NCBI RefSeq assembly: GCF_002018875.1
Contig: NZ_MVOL01000006.1
Span: forward strand, 186,001-250,000
Length of the DNA: 64,000 nt
Direction: 5' to 3'
From: Pseudomonas sp. MF4836
GTDB lineage: Bacteria; Pseudomonadota; Gammaproteobacteria; Pseudomonadales; Pseudomonadaceae
Position numbers and translations under genes: made by a program. Below are positions 18,541-28,796 of this stretch, in pieces (position 1 is the first letter of the stretch; every line of letters starts with the position of its first letter). The notes under the pieces are model-generated. The model was not told where the DNA came from, ran no database searches, and worked only from the letters and a program-made list of their open reading frames with translations.

Positions 18541-18577
18541 AAAGCCTTGCCTGGGTCACTCCAGGCAAGGCTTTTTT
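18541..18577 (+). terminator. Rho-independent terminator after murB
   Basis: AAAGCCTTGCCTGG and CCAGGCAAGGCTTTTTT form a 14-bp stem followed by a T-run on the plus strand. It separates murB from the molybdenum hydroxylase genes. Nothing else was seen in 18578-18756. Confidence 0.92.
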
Positions 18578-18756
18578 ATTAACGGCGGCTTAACGTGACC
18601 TGCTGACAATGCAGCTGTTTTGCCCCCCAAAAGGCCCGGTGAAGATTCGTCCTCACAAGAGAGCCCATTAGCCTGAGTCAATCTGTTTGCGCCGCGAACC
18701 GCGCCATCCCGCTGCAGATTGCTCGACCCCATAACCGAACCTATGCGGGCGTGCCC

Positions 18757-19227
18757 ATGATTACCCTGAAGCTCAATGGTCAAGATCATCAACTGGATGT
18801 CACCGAGGACATGCCACTGCTCTGGGCGATCCGCGATGTGGCGGGTTACAACGGCACCAAATTCGGCTGCGGCATGGGGCTGTGCGGTGCCTGCACCATT
18901 CATATCGACGGCTCGCCGGCCCGCAGTTGCATCACGCCGATCGGCTCGGTACTCGGGCAGAACGTCGGCACCATCGACAACCTGCACGCCGACCCTGTCG
19001 GCCAAGTCGTGCAGCAGGCGTGGCTGGACACCGCTGTCGCGCAATGTGGCTATTGCCAGGGCGGGCAGATCATGTCCGCCACCGCCTTGCTCAAGGTCAA
19101 CCCCAACCCCAGCGACGAGCAGATCGAAGAGGCCATGCTGGGCAATATCTGCCGCTGCGGCACTTATAACCGGATCAAGACCGCCATTCGCCAGGCCGCG
19201 ACCCACCTCAAGGAGGGCCGGGCATGA
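18757..19227 (+). CDS. [2Fe-2S] subunit of a molybdenum hydroxylase (IorA-like)
   Basis: A 156-residue small subunit carrying two [2Fe-2S] clusters. The plant-type cluster is bound by the Cys of FGCGMGLCGACTIH plus ARSC (about residues 37-62). The second, all-helical cluster uses CGYCQGGQ and NICRCGTY (about 95-135). It would carry electrons away from the molybdopterin subunit encoded next. It overlaps the large-subunit start by 4 bases. The start ATG at 18757 (MITLKLNGQ) fits the family better than the GTG six bases upstream. Confidence 0.93.
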   Translation: MITLKLNGQDHQLDVTEDMPLLWAIRDVAGYNGTKFGCGMGLCGACTIHIDGSPARSCITPIGSVLGQNVGTIDNLHADPVGQVVQQAWLDTAVAQCGYCQGGQIMSATALLKVNPNPSDEQIEEAMLGNICRCGTYNRIKTAIRQAATHLKEGRA

Positions 19228-21542
19228 GTCGGTTACCCCATGATTTCACCCTGAGCAACCTCAGCCGGCGCGGTTTTCTCAAGGGCGTCGGTGCGACCGG
19301 TGCCCTGGTGTTGGCAGCGAGCTGGGGTTGGCAGGATGCCTTTGCCGAAGACAAGAAGTTCGGCGCCGATGGCATGCCCCATGGCTGGGTCGACGATCCC
19401 AAGGTGTATGTGAGCATCGCCGCCGACGGCAGCGTGACGGTGGTCTGCAACCGTTCGGAAATGGGCCAGGGGGTACGTACCAGCCTGAGCATGGTGGTCG
19501 CCGATGAACTGGACGCCGACTGGGCCCTGGTCAAGGTGCAACAGGCTCCGGGCGATGAAGTGCGCTTTGGCAACCAGGACACCGACGGTTCGCGCAGCAT
19601 GCGCCACTGGTACGAGCCCATGCGGCGCTGCGGCGCTGCGGCACGGGCCATGCTCGAACAGGCCGCTGCCGCCCAGTGGAATGTACCGCTGGGTGAATGC
19701 CGGGCGCAGTTGCACAAGGTGGTGCACCCACCCAGCGGGCGTGAACTGGGTTACGGAGCCCTGGCCGTGGCCGCGGCGGCCTTGGCTGTACCGGCTCGCG
19801 ACAGCCTGCGGCTGAAGCAGCCGTCGGAGTTTCGCTACATCGGCAAGGAGGCCACCCGCGCCATTGATGGCGCGGATATCGTCAATGGCCGGGCGCTGTA
19901 CGGCGCCGACGTGCATTTCGACGGCATGCTGTACGCCACCGTGGCGCGCCCACGGGTCTATGGCGGCAAGGTCAAATCTTTCGATGACAGCGCAGCGCTG
20001 AAAGTGCCTGGGGTGATCAAGGTGTTGCAGATCGACAGTCGGCCGCTGCCTTCGGAGTTCCAGCCCCTGGGCGGTGTAGCAGTCATTGCCAGCAACACCT
20101 GGGCGGCGATCAAGGGCCGCGAAGCTTTGAAGATCGAGTGGGATGACGGGATCAATGCCGGTTATGACTCGATTGCCTACCGCAAGGAGTTGGAGGACGC
20201 CGCCCGCAAGCCCGGCAAGGTCGTGCGCAGCACCGGCGATATCGATGCCGCGCTGAACAGCGCCGACAGCAGCCTGGAAGCGGCCTACTACCTGCCGCAC
20301 TTGGCCCAGTCGCCCATGGAACCGATGGTGGCCGTGGCTCGTTTCGAAAACGGTGAATGCCAGGCCTGGGCTCCGAGCCAGGCGCCGCAGGTCACCCGCG
20401 AGCGGATCGCCGAGCGCTTAGGCATTGCCTTCGACAAGGTCACGGTCAACGTGACCTTGCTCGGGGGCGGTTTCGGCCGCAAATCCAAGCCGGATTTCAT
20501 CCTCGAGGCCGCGATCCTGGCTCAGGCGGTGCCCGGCAAGGCGGTGCGGGTGCAATGGACCCGGGAGGACGACATCCACTGCTCCTACTTCCATACCGTC
20601 TCGGCGGAGTACCTCAAGGCCAGCCTGGGCAAGGACGGCATGCCCTCCGGCTGGTTGCACCGCACCGTGGCGCCCAGCATTACCGCGTTGTTTGCCCCGG
20701 GCATGAACCACGAGGGCGCGTTCGAGCTGGGCATGGGCTTTACCAACATGGCCTACGCGATCCCCAACGTGCGCCTGGAGAACCCCGAGGCTGCAGCCCA
20801 TACCCGCGTCGGCTGGTATCGCTCGGTGTCGAATATTCCCCACGGCTTCGCGATTCAGAGTTTTGTCGACGAACTGGCGCACAAGGCGGGGCAGGACCCA
20901 CTCAAGTACCAGCTCAAGCTGCTGGGGCCGGATCGTCAGATTGATCCGCGAACCCTCAGCGAAGAGTGGAACTACGGCGAATCCCCGGAACGTTATCCCA
21001 TCGATACCGCGCGCTTGCGTGGCGTGCTGGAAGTCGCAGCCAAGGCCGCCGGCTGGGGCCGGAGCCTGCCCAAAGGTCGAGGCCTGGGGCTGGCGGTGCA
21101 CTACAGCTTTGTCACCTACGTGGCGGCGGTGATTGAAGTGGAGGTCAAGGACGATGGCACGCTGATCGTGCACAAGGCCGACATTGCCGTGGACTGCGGC
21201 CCGCAGATCAATCCCGAGCGCATTCGCTCGCAGTTCGAAGGCGCCTGCGTGATGGGGCTGGGCAATGCGGTGCTGGGTGAGATCAGCTTCAAGGAGGGCA
21301 AGGTCCAGCAGGACAACTTCCATATGTACGAAGTGGCGCGGATGTCCCTGGCGCCGAAACAGGTGGCGGTGCATTTGGTCACTCCGTCGGGCAACGTACC
21401 CCTGGGTGGAGTGGGTGAGCCGGGCGTGCCGCCGATCGCCCCGGCGTTGTGCAATGCGATCTTTGCCGCCACCGGGCAGCGGATTCGCAACCTGCCGGTG
21501 CGCTATCAGTTGCAGGGCTGGCAGCAAAAGGCCGCCAGTTGA
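19224..21542 (+). CDS. Molybdopterin-binding subunit of an IorB/aldehyde-oxidase type hydroxylase, Tat-exported
   Basis: A 772-residue large subunit of the xanthine oxidase superfamily, most like isoquinoline 1-oxidoreductase IorB and related aldehyde dehydrogenases. The N terminus has a twin-arginine signal ([10 protein letters not shown], about residues 14-23), so the complex probably acts in the periplasm. The Mo-cofactor region includes [14 protein letters not shown], and the catalytic Glu is in [13 protein letters not shown] near residue 735. The substrate (N-heterocycle or aldehyde) cannot be told. Members of this group often use a separate cytochrome c subunit, and none is encoded next to it here. 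Confidence 0.88.
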   Translation: MSRLPHDFTLSNLSRRGFLKGVGATGALVLAASWGWQDAFAEDKKFGADGMPHGWVDDPKVYVSIAADGSVTVVCNRSEMGQGVRTSLSMVVADELDADWALVKVQQAPGDEVRFGNQDTDGSRSMRHWYEPMRRCGAAARAMLEQAAAAQWNVPLGECRAQLHKVVHPPSGRELGYGALAVAAAALAVPARDSLRLKQPSEFRYIGKEATRAIDGADIVNGRALYGADVHFDGMLYATVARPRVYGGKVKSFDDSAALKVPGVIKVLQIDSRPLPSEFQPLGGVAVIASNTWAAIKGREALKIEWDDGINAGYDSIAYRKELEDAARKPGKVVRSTGDIDAALNSADSSLEAAYYLPHLAQSPMEPMVAVARFENGECQAWAPSQAPQVTRERIAERLGIAFDKVTVNVTLLGGGFGRKSKPDFILEAAILAQAVPGKAVRVQWTREDDIHCSYFHTVSAEYLKASLGKDGMPSGWLHRTVAPSITALFAPGMNHEGAFELGMGFTNMAYAIPNVRLENPEAAAHTRVGWYRSVSNIPHGFAIQSFVDELAHKAGQDPLKYQLKLLGPDRQIDPRTLSEEWNYGESPERYPIDTARLRGVLEVAAKAAGWGRSLPKGRGLGLAVHYSFVTYVAAVIEVEVKDDGTLIVHKADIAVDCGPQINPERIRSQFEGACVMGLGNAVLGEISFKEGKVQQDNFHMYEVARMSLAPKQVAVHLVTPSGNVPLGGVGEPGVPPIAPALCNAIFAATGQRIRNLPVRYQLQGWQQKAAS

Positions 21543-22537
21543 TGGACAGCGTCGATCTGAATGTCTTGCGCAGTGTGCTGGATTGGCGCCGTGCCGGGCA
21601 CGCTGTGGTGCTCTACAGTGTGGTCCAGACCTGGGGCAGTGCGCCGCGGCCCCCTGGCGCCATGCTGGCCTTGCGCGGAGATGGAGTGGTGATTGGCTCG
21701 GTGTCCGGCGGGTGCATCGAAGATGATTTGATTGCCCGCTTGCAAGACGGGCGCTTGCCCGCAGAGGGACCGCCGGTGCAGTGGATTACCTACGGCGTCA
21801 GTCGTGACGAAGCCGCGCGTTTCGGCCTGCCGTGTGGTGGTACCTTGCGCCTGGCCGAAGAGCGGGTCGGCGATCCGGCCTGGGTCGCCGAACTGCTGCG
21901 GCGCTGCGAGGCCCATGAAATCGTCGCCCGGGTGCTGGACCTGAAAACCGGGGCGGTCGAACTGGAGGTGGCGAGCAAGAGCGACGTCTTGAGCTGCGAT
22001 GGCCAGACCCTGCGGGCAATCTACGGACCGCGCTGGCGCTTGCTGCTGATCGGGGCCGGCCAGTTGTCGCGATACGTGGCGCAGATCGCGCGCTTGCTGG
22101 ATTTCGAAGTCCTGGTCTGTGACCCGCGCAAGGAGTTCGTCCATGGCTGGGAAGACCAGCAGGGTCGATTCGTCGGTGGTATGCCGGATGATGCGGTGCT
22201 GACTATCGAGACCGATGAGCGCACGGCGATTGTCGCGCTGACCCACGACCCGCGCCTGGATGACATGGCGTTGCTCACGGCGCTGAATTCGCCGGCGTTC
22301 TACGTCGGCGCGCTGGGCTCGCGGATCAACAGCCAGAAGCGGCGAGACAACCTTGCCCAGCTGGGGCTGTCGGCAGACGCCATCGAGCGATTGCATGGGC
22401 CGATCGGCTTGCATATCGGCAGTCATACGCCGGCCGAAATTGCCCTGTCCCTGATGTCGGAGATTGTGGCGATCAAAAATGGCATCGACTTGCTGCAGAA
22501 AAAGCCCGCGCTGGTCGTGGACGAGGCGCCGGCTTGA
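21542..22537 (+). CDS. XdhC-family molybdenum hydroxylase maturation factor
   Basis: A 331-residue XdhC/CoxI protein, which binds and delivers the sulfurated molybdenum cofactor to hydroxylases. It has the N-terminal XdhC/CoxI domain (TWGSAPRPPGAMLAL, then GSVSGGCIEDDL) and a C-terminal Rossmann-fold domain (LLLIGAGQLSRYVAQIARLL, ALGSRINSQKRRDNL). Its start overlaps the IorB-like stop (TGATG), so it is coupled to the enzyme it should mature. Confidence 0.9.
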   Translation: MDSVDLNVLRSVLDWRRAGHAVVLYSVVQTWGSAPRPPGAMLALRGDGVVIGSVSGGCIEDDLIARLQDGRLPAEGPPVQWITYGVSRDEAARFGLPCGGTLRLAEERVGDPAWVAELLRRCEAHEIVARVLDLKTGAVELEVASKSDVLSCDGQTLRAIYGPRWRLLLIGAGQLSRYVAQIARLLDFEVLVCDPRKEFVHGWEDQQGRFVGGMPDDAVLTIETDERTAIVALTHDPRLDDMALLTALNSPAFYVGALGSRINSQKRRDNLAQLGLSADAIERLHGPIGLHIGSHTPAEIALSLMSEIVAIKNGIDLLQKKPALVVDEAPA

Positions 22538-23127
22538 GTCAGGAGCCTGCGGTGATTGTGCTGGCAGCGGGGCAGGGCAGCCGCTACCGACAGTTGGCGG
22601 GGGCTGATCAGGACAAGCTGTTAGCGCCCTGTATCGGTCGCGATGGGGTGGTGCGACCGGTGCTTGAACACGTGCTGGTCAACCTGCCTGCGCGGTTGTC
22701 CCGGCGGCTGTTGGTGACGACGGCAGATCGACACGCAGTCGCACGCCTGGGCCAAGCCTATGGGTGCCAGGTGCTGCGCGTGGATTCGCCGGGCATGGGC
22801 CATAGCATTGCGGCCGGGGTCGGCGCCTGTACCGATGCGGGCGGTTGGCTGGTGATGCCGGGGGATATGCCGTTCATCCTGGCGTCGACTGTCGAGCGCG
22901 TGGTGCAGGAGATGGAGGAGGGCGCTATCAGCGTCCCCGTGCTGGGCGCCGAGTATGGGCATCCGGTGGGGTTTGGCCGAGGCTATGGCGCTGCGTTGCT
23001 GGGGTTGTCCGGTGATCGTGGGGCCAGGCGGCTGTTTGCGCAGGGGACGCTGGTTCCGGTGTCGGTAACGGACCCAGGTGTGCTGTGGGATGTGGATGTG
23101 CCGCAGGCGCTGCTGTTCAGCGGTTGA
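22534..23127 (+). CDS. MocA-like molybdenum cofactor cytidylyltransferase
   Basis: A 197-residue nucleotidyltransferase with the MobA/MocA pattern: VIVLAAGQGSRY at the N terminus, a Lys a few residues on (QDKLLAP), and LVMPGDMPFI in the middle. MocA makes the molybdopterin cytosine dinucleotide form that this hydroxylase class uses. The start is TTG at 22534, overlapping xdhC by 4 bases. With the three genes before it, it forms a self-sufficient enzyme-plus-maturation operon. Confidence 0.85.
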   Translation: MSQEPAVIVLAAGQGSRYRQLAGADQDKLLAPCIGRDGVVRPVLEHVLVNLPARLSRRLLVTTADRHAVARLGQAYGCQVLRVDSPGMGHSIAAGVGACTDAGGWLVMPGDMPFILASTVERVVQEMEEGAISVPVLGAEYGHPVGFGRGYGAALLGLSGDRGARRLFAQGTLVPVSVTDPGVLWDVDVPQALLFSG

Positions 23128-23151
23128 GTGCAGGAGCACGACAATAGCCAT

Positions 23152-23187
23152 AAAAAAGCCCCGCCTGGGTGACCAGGCGGGGCTTTT
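23152..23187. terminator. Bidirectional terminator between mocA and rne
   Basis: AAAAAGCCCCGCCTGG and CCAGGCGGGGCTTTT form a long GC-rich stem with A- and T-tracts on the two sides, serving the convergent mocA (+) and rne (-). Confidence 0.92.
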
Positions 23188-23202
23188 CAGTAGCGACCGG
23201 AA

Positions 23203-26200
23203 TCAGACGAGGGGTTTAGGCTCGTGCTCTTCTTCCAGGGCTTTAGGTTGCTGCTCTACCGCTTCTTCGACCACCCGAGGGCTCTCGTCGATGGAAGCTG
23301 GCTGTTCAACAACCGGCTCGACCACTGCCGCAGGTTCGGCTTGGGCCGCAACCGGAGCAGGCTCTTGCGCCACAACTGGAGCTGCGGCGTCAGCCTGTTC
23401 GGCTTCTTTCTGCAGACGCTCGGCTTCACGCTTGCGGCGACGCACTTCACGTGGGTCGTTCGGCGCGCGGCCATTGCTGCCCAAGGCGCTCACAGGAGCG
23501 GCTTCGGCCACTGGCTCAACCACTTCGGCAGCAACCGGAGCTTCAACGGCGGCTGGAGTCGGTTCCACGACTTCGGCTGCCACTGGAGCTGCTTGCTCAA
23601 CCACGTCAACCACCGGGGCTGGAGCCTCGACAGGTGCTTCGACCACGATCGATTCGGCAATGCGTTCGAAAGCGCTTGGCGCTTCTTCGGCAGGTGCAGC
23701 AGCTTGCTCGGCAGGAGCCTGGAACTCAGGTTCTGCAGTAACGGCTTCGCTGATCACCGGTTGCTCGATCACAACTGGAGTGGCCGGTTCGGCAATGACA
23801 GCAGGCTCGACCGAGACTTCAAGCTGAAGTTGCTCTTCGCGAACTTCACGAACTTCGCGTACTTCAACCGCAGGAGCGACAGGTGCTTCTACCGGCGTGG
23901 TGGCTTCAACCACAGGCGCTTCAACCACTGCGGTTTCCAGAGCGGCAGTAGCGCGCTCAGCCTGCTCGTTGGCCTGGGCTTCGGCAGGTGCGCTGATCAC
24001 GGTGCTGGCAACGGCGGCAGTGACTGCCAGGCCGGCAGCCAGATCGGCAGAGCTTGGTTCTTCGCTGTTCTCTTCCGAACCTTCGATCACGTTGCCGTTG
24101 GCATCGCGCTGACGTTCACGACGGTTGCTGCGGCGACGCTGGCCACGGGAGCGGCGACGTGGACGATCGTCCTCGGCGTTCTCCTGGCCGTCTTCCGACA
24201 GTTGCTCTTCGTTGTTCAGCAGCTCTTCATCGGCAACGGCAGCCGCTTGTTCAGCAGCAGGTTGACGCTCTTCACGCGGTGCACGCGGTTGGCGTTCTTC
24301 GCGTGGCGCACGAGCTGGACGTTCCTCGGTGGTCGCGGCAGCAGCAGCTGCAACGGCCGGGGCGGCATCCAGAGGTTCGCGCAGTTCACGGACCGGACGC
24401 TCTTCACGCTCGCCACGAGGCTTGCGATCTTCGCGCGGTGCACGTGGTTGACGCTCTTCACGTGGAGCGCGTGGTGCGCGTTCTTCGCGAGCGGTGGCTT
24501 GAACTTCTTCGCGAGCCTCGCGTACTTCACGTGGCTGACGCTCTTCGCGCGGCGCACGTTCTTCACGTGGGGCGCGTTCTTCGCGAGGTGCACGTTCTTC
24601 ACGCGGCTTGCGTTCTTCGTCGCGGCGACCGTTACGGTTGCGGCTTTGCTGGCGACCGTTGCGACGCTCTTCGTTGCGAGCAGGGCGCTCGGTCACAGGC
24701 TTTTCAACCACGACCGGGGCGACAGGCTCTTCCTTGGTTGCGAACAGGCTGACCAGGGATTTCACCAGGCCCTTGAACAGGCTTGGCTCGGCGACTGCAA
24801 CTGGAGCGGCGACCGGCGCTGCGGCTTCAACCGGAACCGGAGCGTTGGCACGTGCCGGTGCGGTCTTGACGGCGGCTTCCTGGCGAACCAGGGTGCGGGT
24901 CGCGGCGGCTGGCTGGACTTCTTCAACTTCAGCAGCGGCAGCGGCGATTTCGTAGCTGGACTGGTTGATGCTGGCTTCTGGGCTGTCATCACGCAGGCGC
25001 TGAACTTCGAAGTGCGGGGTTTCGAGGTGATCGTTCGGCAGGATGACGATGCGGGCGCGGGTGCGCAGTTCGATCTTGGTGATCGAGTTGCGTTTTTCGT
25101 TGAGCAGGAACGCAGCTACCGGGATCGGCACTTGGGCACGAACTTCGGCGGTGCGGTCTTTCAGGGCTTCTTCTTCGATCAGGCGCAGGATGGCCAGCGA
25201 CAGCGATTCCACATCACGGATGATGCCGGTGCCGTTGCAGCGTGGGCAGACGATGCCGCTGCTTTCGCCCAGGGATGGACGCAGGCGCTGACGGGACATT
25301 TCCAGCAGGCCGAAGCGCGAGATGCGACCGACTTGCACGCGAGCGCGGTCGGCTTCCAGGCATTCGCGGACTTTCTCTTCCACGGCGCGCTGGTTCTTGG
25401 CAGGGGTCATGTCGATGAAGTCGATGACGATCAGGCCGCCGATGTCGCGCAGGCGCAACTGACGGGCGATTTCTTCGGCAGCTTCAAGGTTGGTCTGCAG
25501 GGCGGTTTCTTCGATGTCGCTGCCTTTGGTGGCGCGCGCCGAGTTGATGTCGATGGACACCAGGGCTTCGGTCGGATCGATAACGATGGAGCCGCCGGAA
25601 GGCAGTTCAACGACGCGCTGGAAAGCGGTCTCGATCTGGCTTTCGATCTGGAAACGGTTGAACAGCGGAACGCTGTCTTCGTACAGCTTGATCTTGCTGG
25701 CGTACTGCGGCATCACCTGGCGGATGAAGGTCAGGGCTTCGTCCTGGGCTTCAACGCTGTCGATCAGCACTTCGCCGATGTCCTGGCGCAGGTAATCGCG
25801 GATCGCGCGGATGATCACGTTGCTTTCCTGGTAGATCAGGAAGGGCGCGGAGCGATCCAGCGAGGCTTCTTTGATGGCGGTCCAGAGTTGCAGCAGGTAA
25901 TCGAGGTCCCACTGCATTTCTTCGCTGCTGCGGCCCAGGCCGGCAGTGCGCACGATCAGACCCATGTCAGCCGGGGCAACCAGGCCGTTCAGAGCTTCAC
26001 GCAGTTCGTTGCGCTCTTCGCCTTCGATGCGACGGGAAATGCCGCCGGCACGCGGGTTGTTCGGCATCAGAACCAGGTAACGACCGGCCAGGCTGATGAA
26101 GGTGGTCAGGGCGGCGCCCTTGTTGCCACGTTCTTCTTTCTCGACCTGAACGATGACTTCCTGGCCTTCGCTCAGGACGTCCTTGATGTTCACGCGGCCT

Positions 26201-26448
26201 TCGGGGGCTTTCTTGAAGTATTCGCGGGAGATTTCTTTGAGGGGCAGGAAGCCGTGGCGCTCAGAGCCGAAATCGACAAAGGCAGCCTCGAGGCTTGGTT
26301 CGATGCGAGTAATCCGGCCTTTATAGATGTTGGCCTTTTTCTGCTCGCGTGCACCGGATTCGATGTCCAGGTCGTAGAGGCGCTGGCCATCTACCAGTGC
26401 AACACGCAACTCTTCGGGTTGAGTTGCGTTAATCAGCATTCTTTTCAT
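23203..26448 (-). CDS. rne: Ribonuclease E
   Basis: RNase E is the essential endonuclease that starts most mRNA decay, matures rRNA and tRNA, and scaffolds the degradosome. The 1081-residue protein has the conserved N-terminal catalytic half (about 1-520): S1 domain near 35-120, 5' sensor, the DNase I-like domain with VIDFIDM, and the Zn-link CPRCNGTG. The C-terminal half is disordered. It has an arginine-rich segment with many (A/Q)PREER repeats (about residues 610-750), followed by an Ala/Val/Pro/Glu-rich tail, as in other Pseudomonas. The start at 26448 ([10 protein letters not shown]) is the family start; an in-frame extension to 26496 lies in the leader. The leader is long (see 26570-26830). 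Confidence 0.96.
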   Translation of the reverse strand: MKRMLINATQPEELRVALVDGQRLYDLDIESGAREQKKANIYKGRITRIEPSLEAAFVDFGSERHGFLPLKEISREYFKKAPEGRVNIKDVLSEGQEVIVQVEKEERGNKGAALTTFISLAGRYLVLMPNNPRAGGISRRIEGEERNELREALNGLVAPADMGLIVRTAGLGRSSEEMQWDLDYLLQLWTAIKEASLDRSAPFLIYQESNVIIRAIRDYLRQDIGEVLIDSVEAQDEALTFIRQVMPQYASKIKLYEDSVPLFNRFQIESQIETAFQRVVELPSGGSIVIDPTEALVSIDINSARATKGSDIEETALQTNLEAAEEIARQLRLRDIGGLIVIDFIDMTPAKNQRAVEEKVRECLEADRARVQVGRISRFGLLEMSRQRLRPSLGESSGIVCPRCNGTGIIRDVESLSLAILRLIEEEALKDRTAEVRAQVPIPVAAFLLNEKRNSITKIELRTRARIVILPNDHLETPHFEVQRLRDDSPEASINQSSYEIAAAAAEVEEVQPAAATRTLVRQEAAVKTAPARANAPVPVEAAAPVAAPVAVAEPSLFKGLVKSLVSLFATKEEPVAPVVVEKPVTERPARNEERRNGRQQSRNRNGRRDEERKPREERAPREERAPREERAPREERQPREVREAREEVQATAREERAPRAPREERQPRAPREDRKPRGEREERPVRELREPLDAAPAVAAAAAATTEERPARAPREERQPRAPREERQPAAEQAAAVADEELLNNEEQLSEDGQENAEDDRPRRRSRGQRRRSNRRERQRDANGNVIEGSEENSEEPSSADLAAGLAVTAAVASTVISAPAEAQANEQAERATAALETAVVEAPVVEATTPVEAPVAPAVEVREVREVREEQLQLEVSVEPAVIAEPATPVVIEQPVISEAVTAEPEFQAPAEQAAAPAEEAPSAFERIAESIVVEAPVEAPAPVVDVVEQAAPVAAEVVEPTPAAVEAPVAAEVVEPVAEAAPVSALGSNGRAPNDPREVRRRKREAERLQKEAEQADAAAPVVAQEPAPVAAQAEPAAVVEPVVEQPASIDESPRVVEEAVEQQPKALEEEHEPKPLV
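24250..24610 (-). repeat. Arginine-rich PREER repeat tract inside rne
   Basis: Within rne, the coding sequence repeats short units that translate to [12 protein letters not shown] and [12 protein letters not shown], with about a dozen copies. It encodes the basic RNA-binding part of the degradosome scaffold. The DNA units are similar but not identical, so unit number can be expected to vary between strains. Confidence 0.8.
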
Positions 26449-26569
26449 GTAGTACCGTCGGTTTCCGGGCTGCCGGAAACGGCGTTCGGCACACACGACT
26501 TCTCACGGTCGGTGTCAGGTGCGTCAGGAGTGGTTGGCCACTCGAGTGTCTAGCGAGGTTCGACCAAAG

Positions 26570-26830
26570 GGGGCGAAGTCGCGACTCACGCGTCCTGCTT
26601 GCTGTGGTGACATAAGGCACCGCTTAAGCAAAAGTTTGTCAGGAGGAGGAATCAACCGGTAACTGTGGACGAGATGAAGCGTCTTGATAAAGCCTAATGC
26701 TACACAGTCCGACGGTTGTGCATCTCCACCCTACACGTATCCCTGATAGTTCGGGTGCTGCCGCGCGCAGAATCCGCAGCGGGTTGGCATTTACCGTGAG
26801 CTCCGAAAGGGGAGGTCACGCATCATGGCT
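26570..26830 (-). promoter_or_regulatory. Structured rne 5' leader (rne-II-like element)
   Basis: The region between rne (start 26448, minus) and rluC (start 27164, plus) is 715 bp, far longer than needed for two promoters. On the minus strand it has a clear hairpin at 26795-26820 (CGTGA-C-CUCC, loop, GGAG-C-UCACG) and other pairing segments. In Pseudomonas a conserved leader motif called rne-II precedes rne, and in E. coli the rne leader lets RNase E limit its own mRNA. The position and structure fit that idea. Exact limits and the transcription start are not visible. No gene was seen in the rest of 26449-27163. Confidence 0.55.
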
Positions 26831-27163
26831 AATTTAGGCGTTGTTTCCGAAGCCTTCGCTCGGGGTCATTCGCAGCTGACTGCACTTTGTGAACTGGCCA
26901 TGAATATTGGCTCGCAAGGCGAGTGAAAACTCTGCTTTGCCGCTTGATTCAGGCCTCATGTCACCTGCGCTCGTTACACCTGCAAACTCCACCGTTACGT
27001 AGCGAAAGCCCCGTAGGACGGCCTCGCGTCCTGGTGAATTGCGTTGGTCAGGGCCGGTTTTTGACCGTTAGTCCGCTGTCCAGGCCGCTTTTGGCGGCGT
27101 TCGCGACTATAGCAGCAATCATTAAGTGCTTCAATTCCATAAAAAATTGTTATCATTTGCGGC

Positions 27164-28123
27164 ATGACGACTACTGCCCCCTCGACTCCAAGCGTGCAAC
27201 TGCTTGAAGTCTCGCCGGAATATGCCGGCCAACGAATTGACAACTTCCTTCTCGCCCGGCTCAAAGGCGTGCCCAAAACCTTGATTTATCGCATTTTGCG
27301 CAAAGGCGAAGTGCGGGTGAACAAGGGGCGGATCAAGCCCGAATACAAGCTGCAGGCGGGCGATATCGTGCGCGTGCCTCCGGTTCGCGTGCCTGAGCGC
27401 GACGAGCCGGTGCCGCTGGCCCAGGGCCTGCTGCAGCGCCTTGAGGCCTCGATTGTCTTCGAGGACAAGGCGCTGATCGTGATCAACAAGCCCACCGGCA
27501 TTGCGGTTCACGGCGGCAGCGGCCTGACTTACGGCGTGATCGAAGCCTTCCGCCAGTTGCGCCCTGATGCCAAGGAGCTGGAACTGGTTCACCGGCTCGA
27601 TCGTGATACCTCCGGCCTGCTGATGATCGCGAAGAAGCGCAGCATGTTGCGGCACTTGCACGCGGCCCTGCGCGGCGATGGCGTGGACAAGCGCTACATG
27701 GCGCTGGTGCGTGGCAACTGGGCGGCCTCGATCAAGCAAGTTCGGGCGCCGTTGGGCAAGAGCAACCTGCGTTCCGGCGAGCGGATGGTCGAGGTCGACG
27801 AAGACGAGGGCAAGGAAGCGGTCACCGTATTCAAGGTTCTGCGCCGTTTCGGCGACTTTGCCACCCTGATCGAAGCCAAGCCGATCACCGGCCGGACTCA
27901 CCAGATCCGCGTCCATACCTTGCACGCCGGGCATTGCATTGCCGGCGACACCAAGTATGGCGACGACGACTTCAGCAAGGAAATTCGTGATCTGGGCGGC
28001 AAGCGCCTGTTCCTGCACGCTTACATGCTGACTGTGCCGCTACCCGATGGGGGTGAGCTCAAGTTGCAGGCGCCAGTGGATGAGATCTGGGCCAAGACCG
28101 TGGAGCGCCTGAGTGCATCCTGA
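27164..28123 (+). CDS. rluC: 23S rRNA pseudouridine synthase RluC
   Basis: RluC makes pseudouridines at 23S rRNA positions 955, 2504 and 2580 (E. coli numbering). The 319-residue product matches the E. coli length. It has an N-terminal S4 RNA-binding domain (about 20-85, [20 protein letters not shown]) and the catalytic motif [11 protein letters not shown] (Asp near residue 148). GRTHQIRVH near the C-terminal third is also diagnostic. The stop region overlaps the next gene's start by 11 bp. Confidence 0.95.
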   Translation: MTTTAPSTPSVQLLEVSPEYAGQRIDNFLLARLKGVPKTLIYRILRKGEVRVNKGRIKPEYKLQAGDIVRVPPVRVPERDEPVPLAQGLLQRLEASIVFEDKALIVINKPTGIAVHGGSGLTYGVIEAFRQLRPDAKELELVHRLDRDTSGLLMIAKKRSMLRHLHAALRGDGVDKRYMALVRGNWAASIKQVRAPLGKSNLRSGERMVEVDEDEGKEAVTVFKVLRRFGDFATLIEAKPITGRTHQIRVHTLHAGHCIAGDTKYGDDDFSKEIRDLGGKRLFLHAYMLTVPLPDGGELKLQAPVDEIWAKTVERLSAS

Positions 28124-28775
28124 TTACAAGCTGCTGATTTTTGATTGGGACGGCACTCTGGCCGACTCCGTTGGTCGGATTGTCGAGGCCATGCATGTGG
28201 CCTCCGATCGTTCCAATTTTGCGCGTCGCGATGACTTCGTGGTCAAGGGCATTATCGGTCTTGGGCTGCCGGAGGCGATTCGCACCCTGTACCCGGAAAT
28301 CGATGACGAGCAGCTGATTGCCTTTCGCCAGCATTATGCTGATTGCTATATCGCCCTTGAGGCGGAGCCTTCGCCGCTGTTCGCTGGGGTGGTGCAGTCC
28401 CTTGACGCATTCCGGGCGGAGGGCTACCGCTTGGCGGTGGCTACAGGTAAGGCGCGGCGGGGGCTGGATCGGGTGTTGAGGGCTCATGGCTGGGAGGATT
28501 ATTTTGATATCACCCGCGCTGCCGATGAAACCGCCAGCAAACCCCATCCGCTGATGCTGGAGCAGATTCTTGCCCATTGCGATGTGCGTCCCGAGCAGGC
28601 GCTGATGGTGGGTGACTCCTCTTTCGATCTGTTGATGGCACGCAATGCGGGCATGGACTCGGTTGCTGTCAGTTACGGAGCTCAATCGCTGGAGGCCTTG
28701 CGCGCATTCGAGCCGCGCATCGCTATTGATAGTTTTCCTGAGTTGCACGCCTGGCTTAGCCTGCGCGCCAATTAA
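28113..28775 (+). CDS. HAD-family hydrolase (phosphoglycolate-phosphatase-like)
   Basis: A 220-residue HAD phosphatase. Motif I is [10 protein letters not shown] (nucleophile Asp near residue 12), motif II is [10 protein letters not shown], and motif III/IV is [11 protein letters not shown] with [16 protein letters not shown]. The start is GTG at 28113 inside the end of rluC, so the two are coupled. The substrate is not known; the same gene pair occurs in PAO1 and E. coli relatives. Confidence 0.9.
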   Translation: MHPDYKLLIFDWDGTLADSVGRIVEAMHVASDRSNFARRDDFVVKGIIGLGLPEAIRTLYPEIDDEQLIAFRQHYADCYIALEAEPSPLFAGVVQSLDAFRAEGYRLAVATGKARRGLDRVLRAHGWEDYFDITRAADETASKPHPLMLEQILAHCDVRPEQALMVGDSSFDLLMARNAGMDSVAVSYGAQSLEALRAFEPRIAIDSFPELHAWLSLRAN

Positions 28776-28796
28776 GTTTTTGCTGGGGTAGATGGC

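Noticed and set aside
24250..24610. Repeat array as a CRISPR
   Set aside because: Units are in frame, short, without unique spacers, and translate to arginine-rich repeats of RNase E.
23224..26553. A plus-strand open frame of about 1100 codons opposite rne
   Set aside because: It is an antisense shadow of rne. The product has no family features and is Phe/Arg/Ser-rich in step with the Glu/Arg/Ala-rich RNase E tail; such frames are common in GC-rich genomes.
26896..27207. Open frame in the rne-rluC intergenic region
   Set aside because: It runs into rluC in another frame, has no ribosome site, and lies over the likely rluC promoter.
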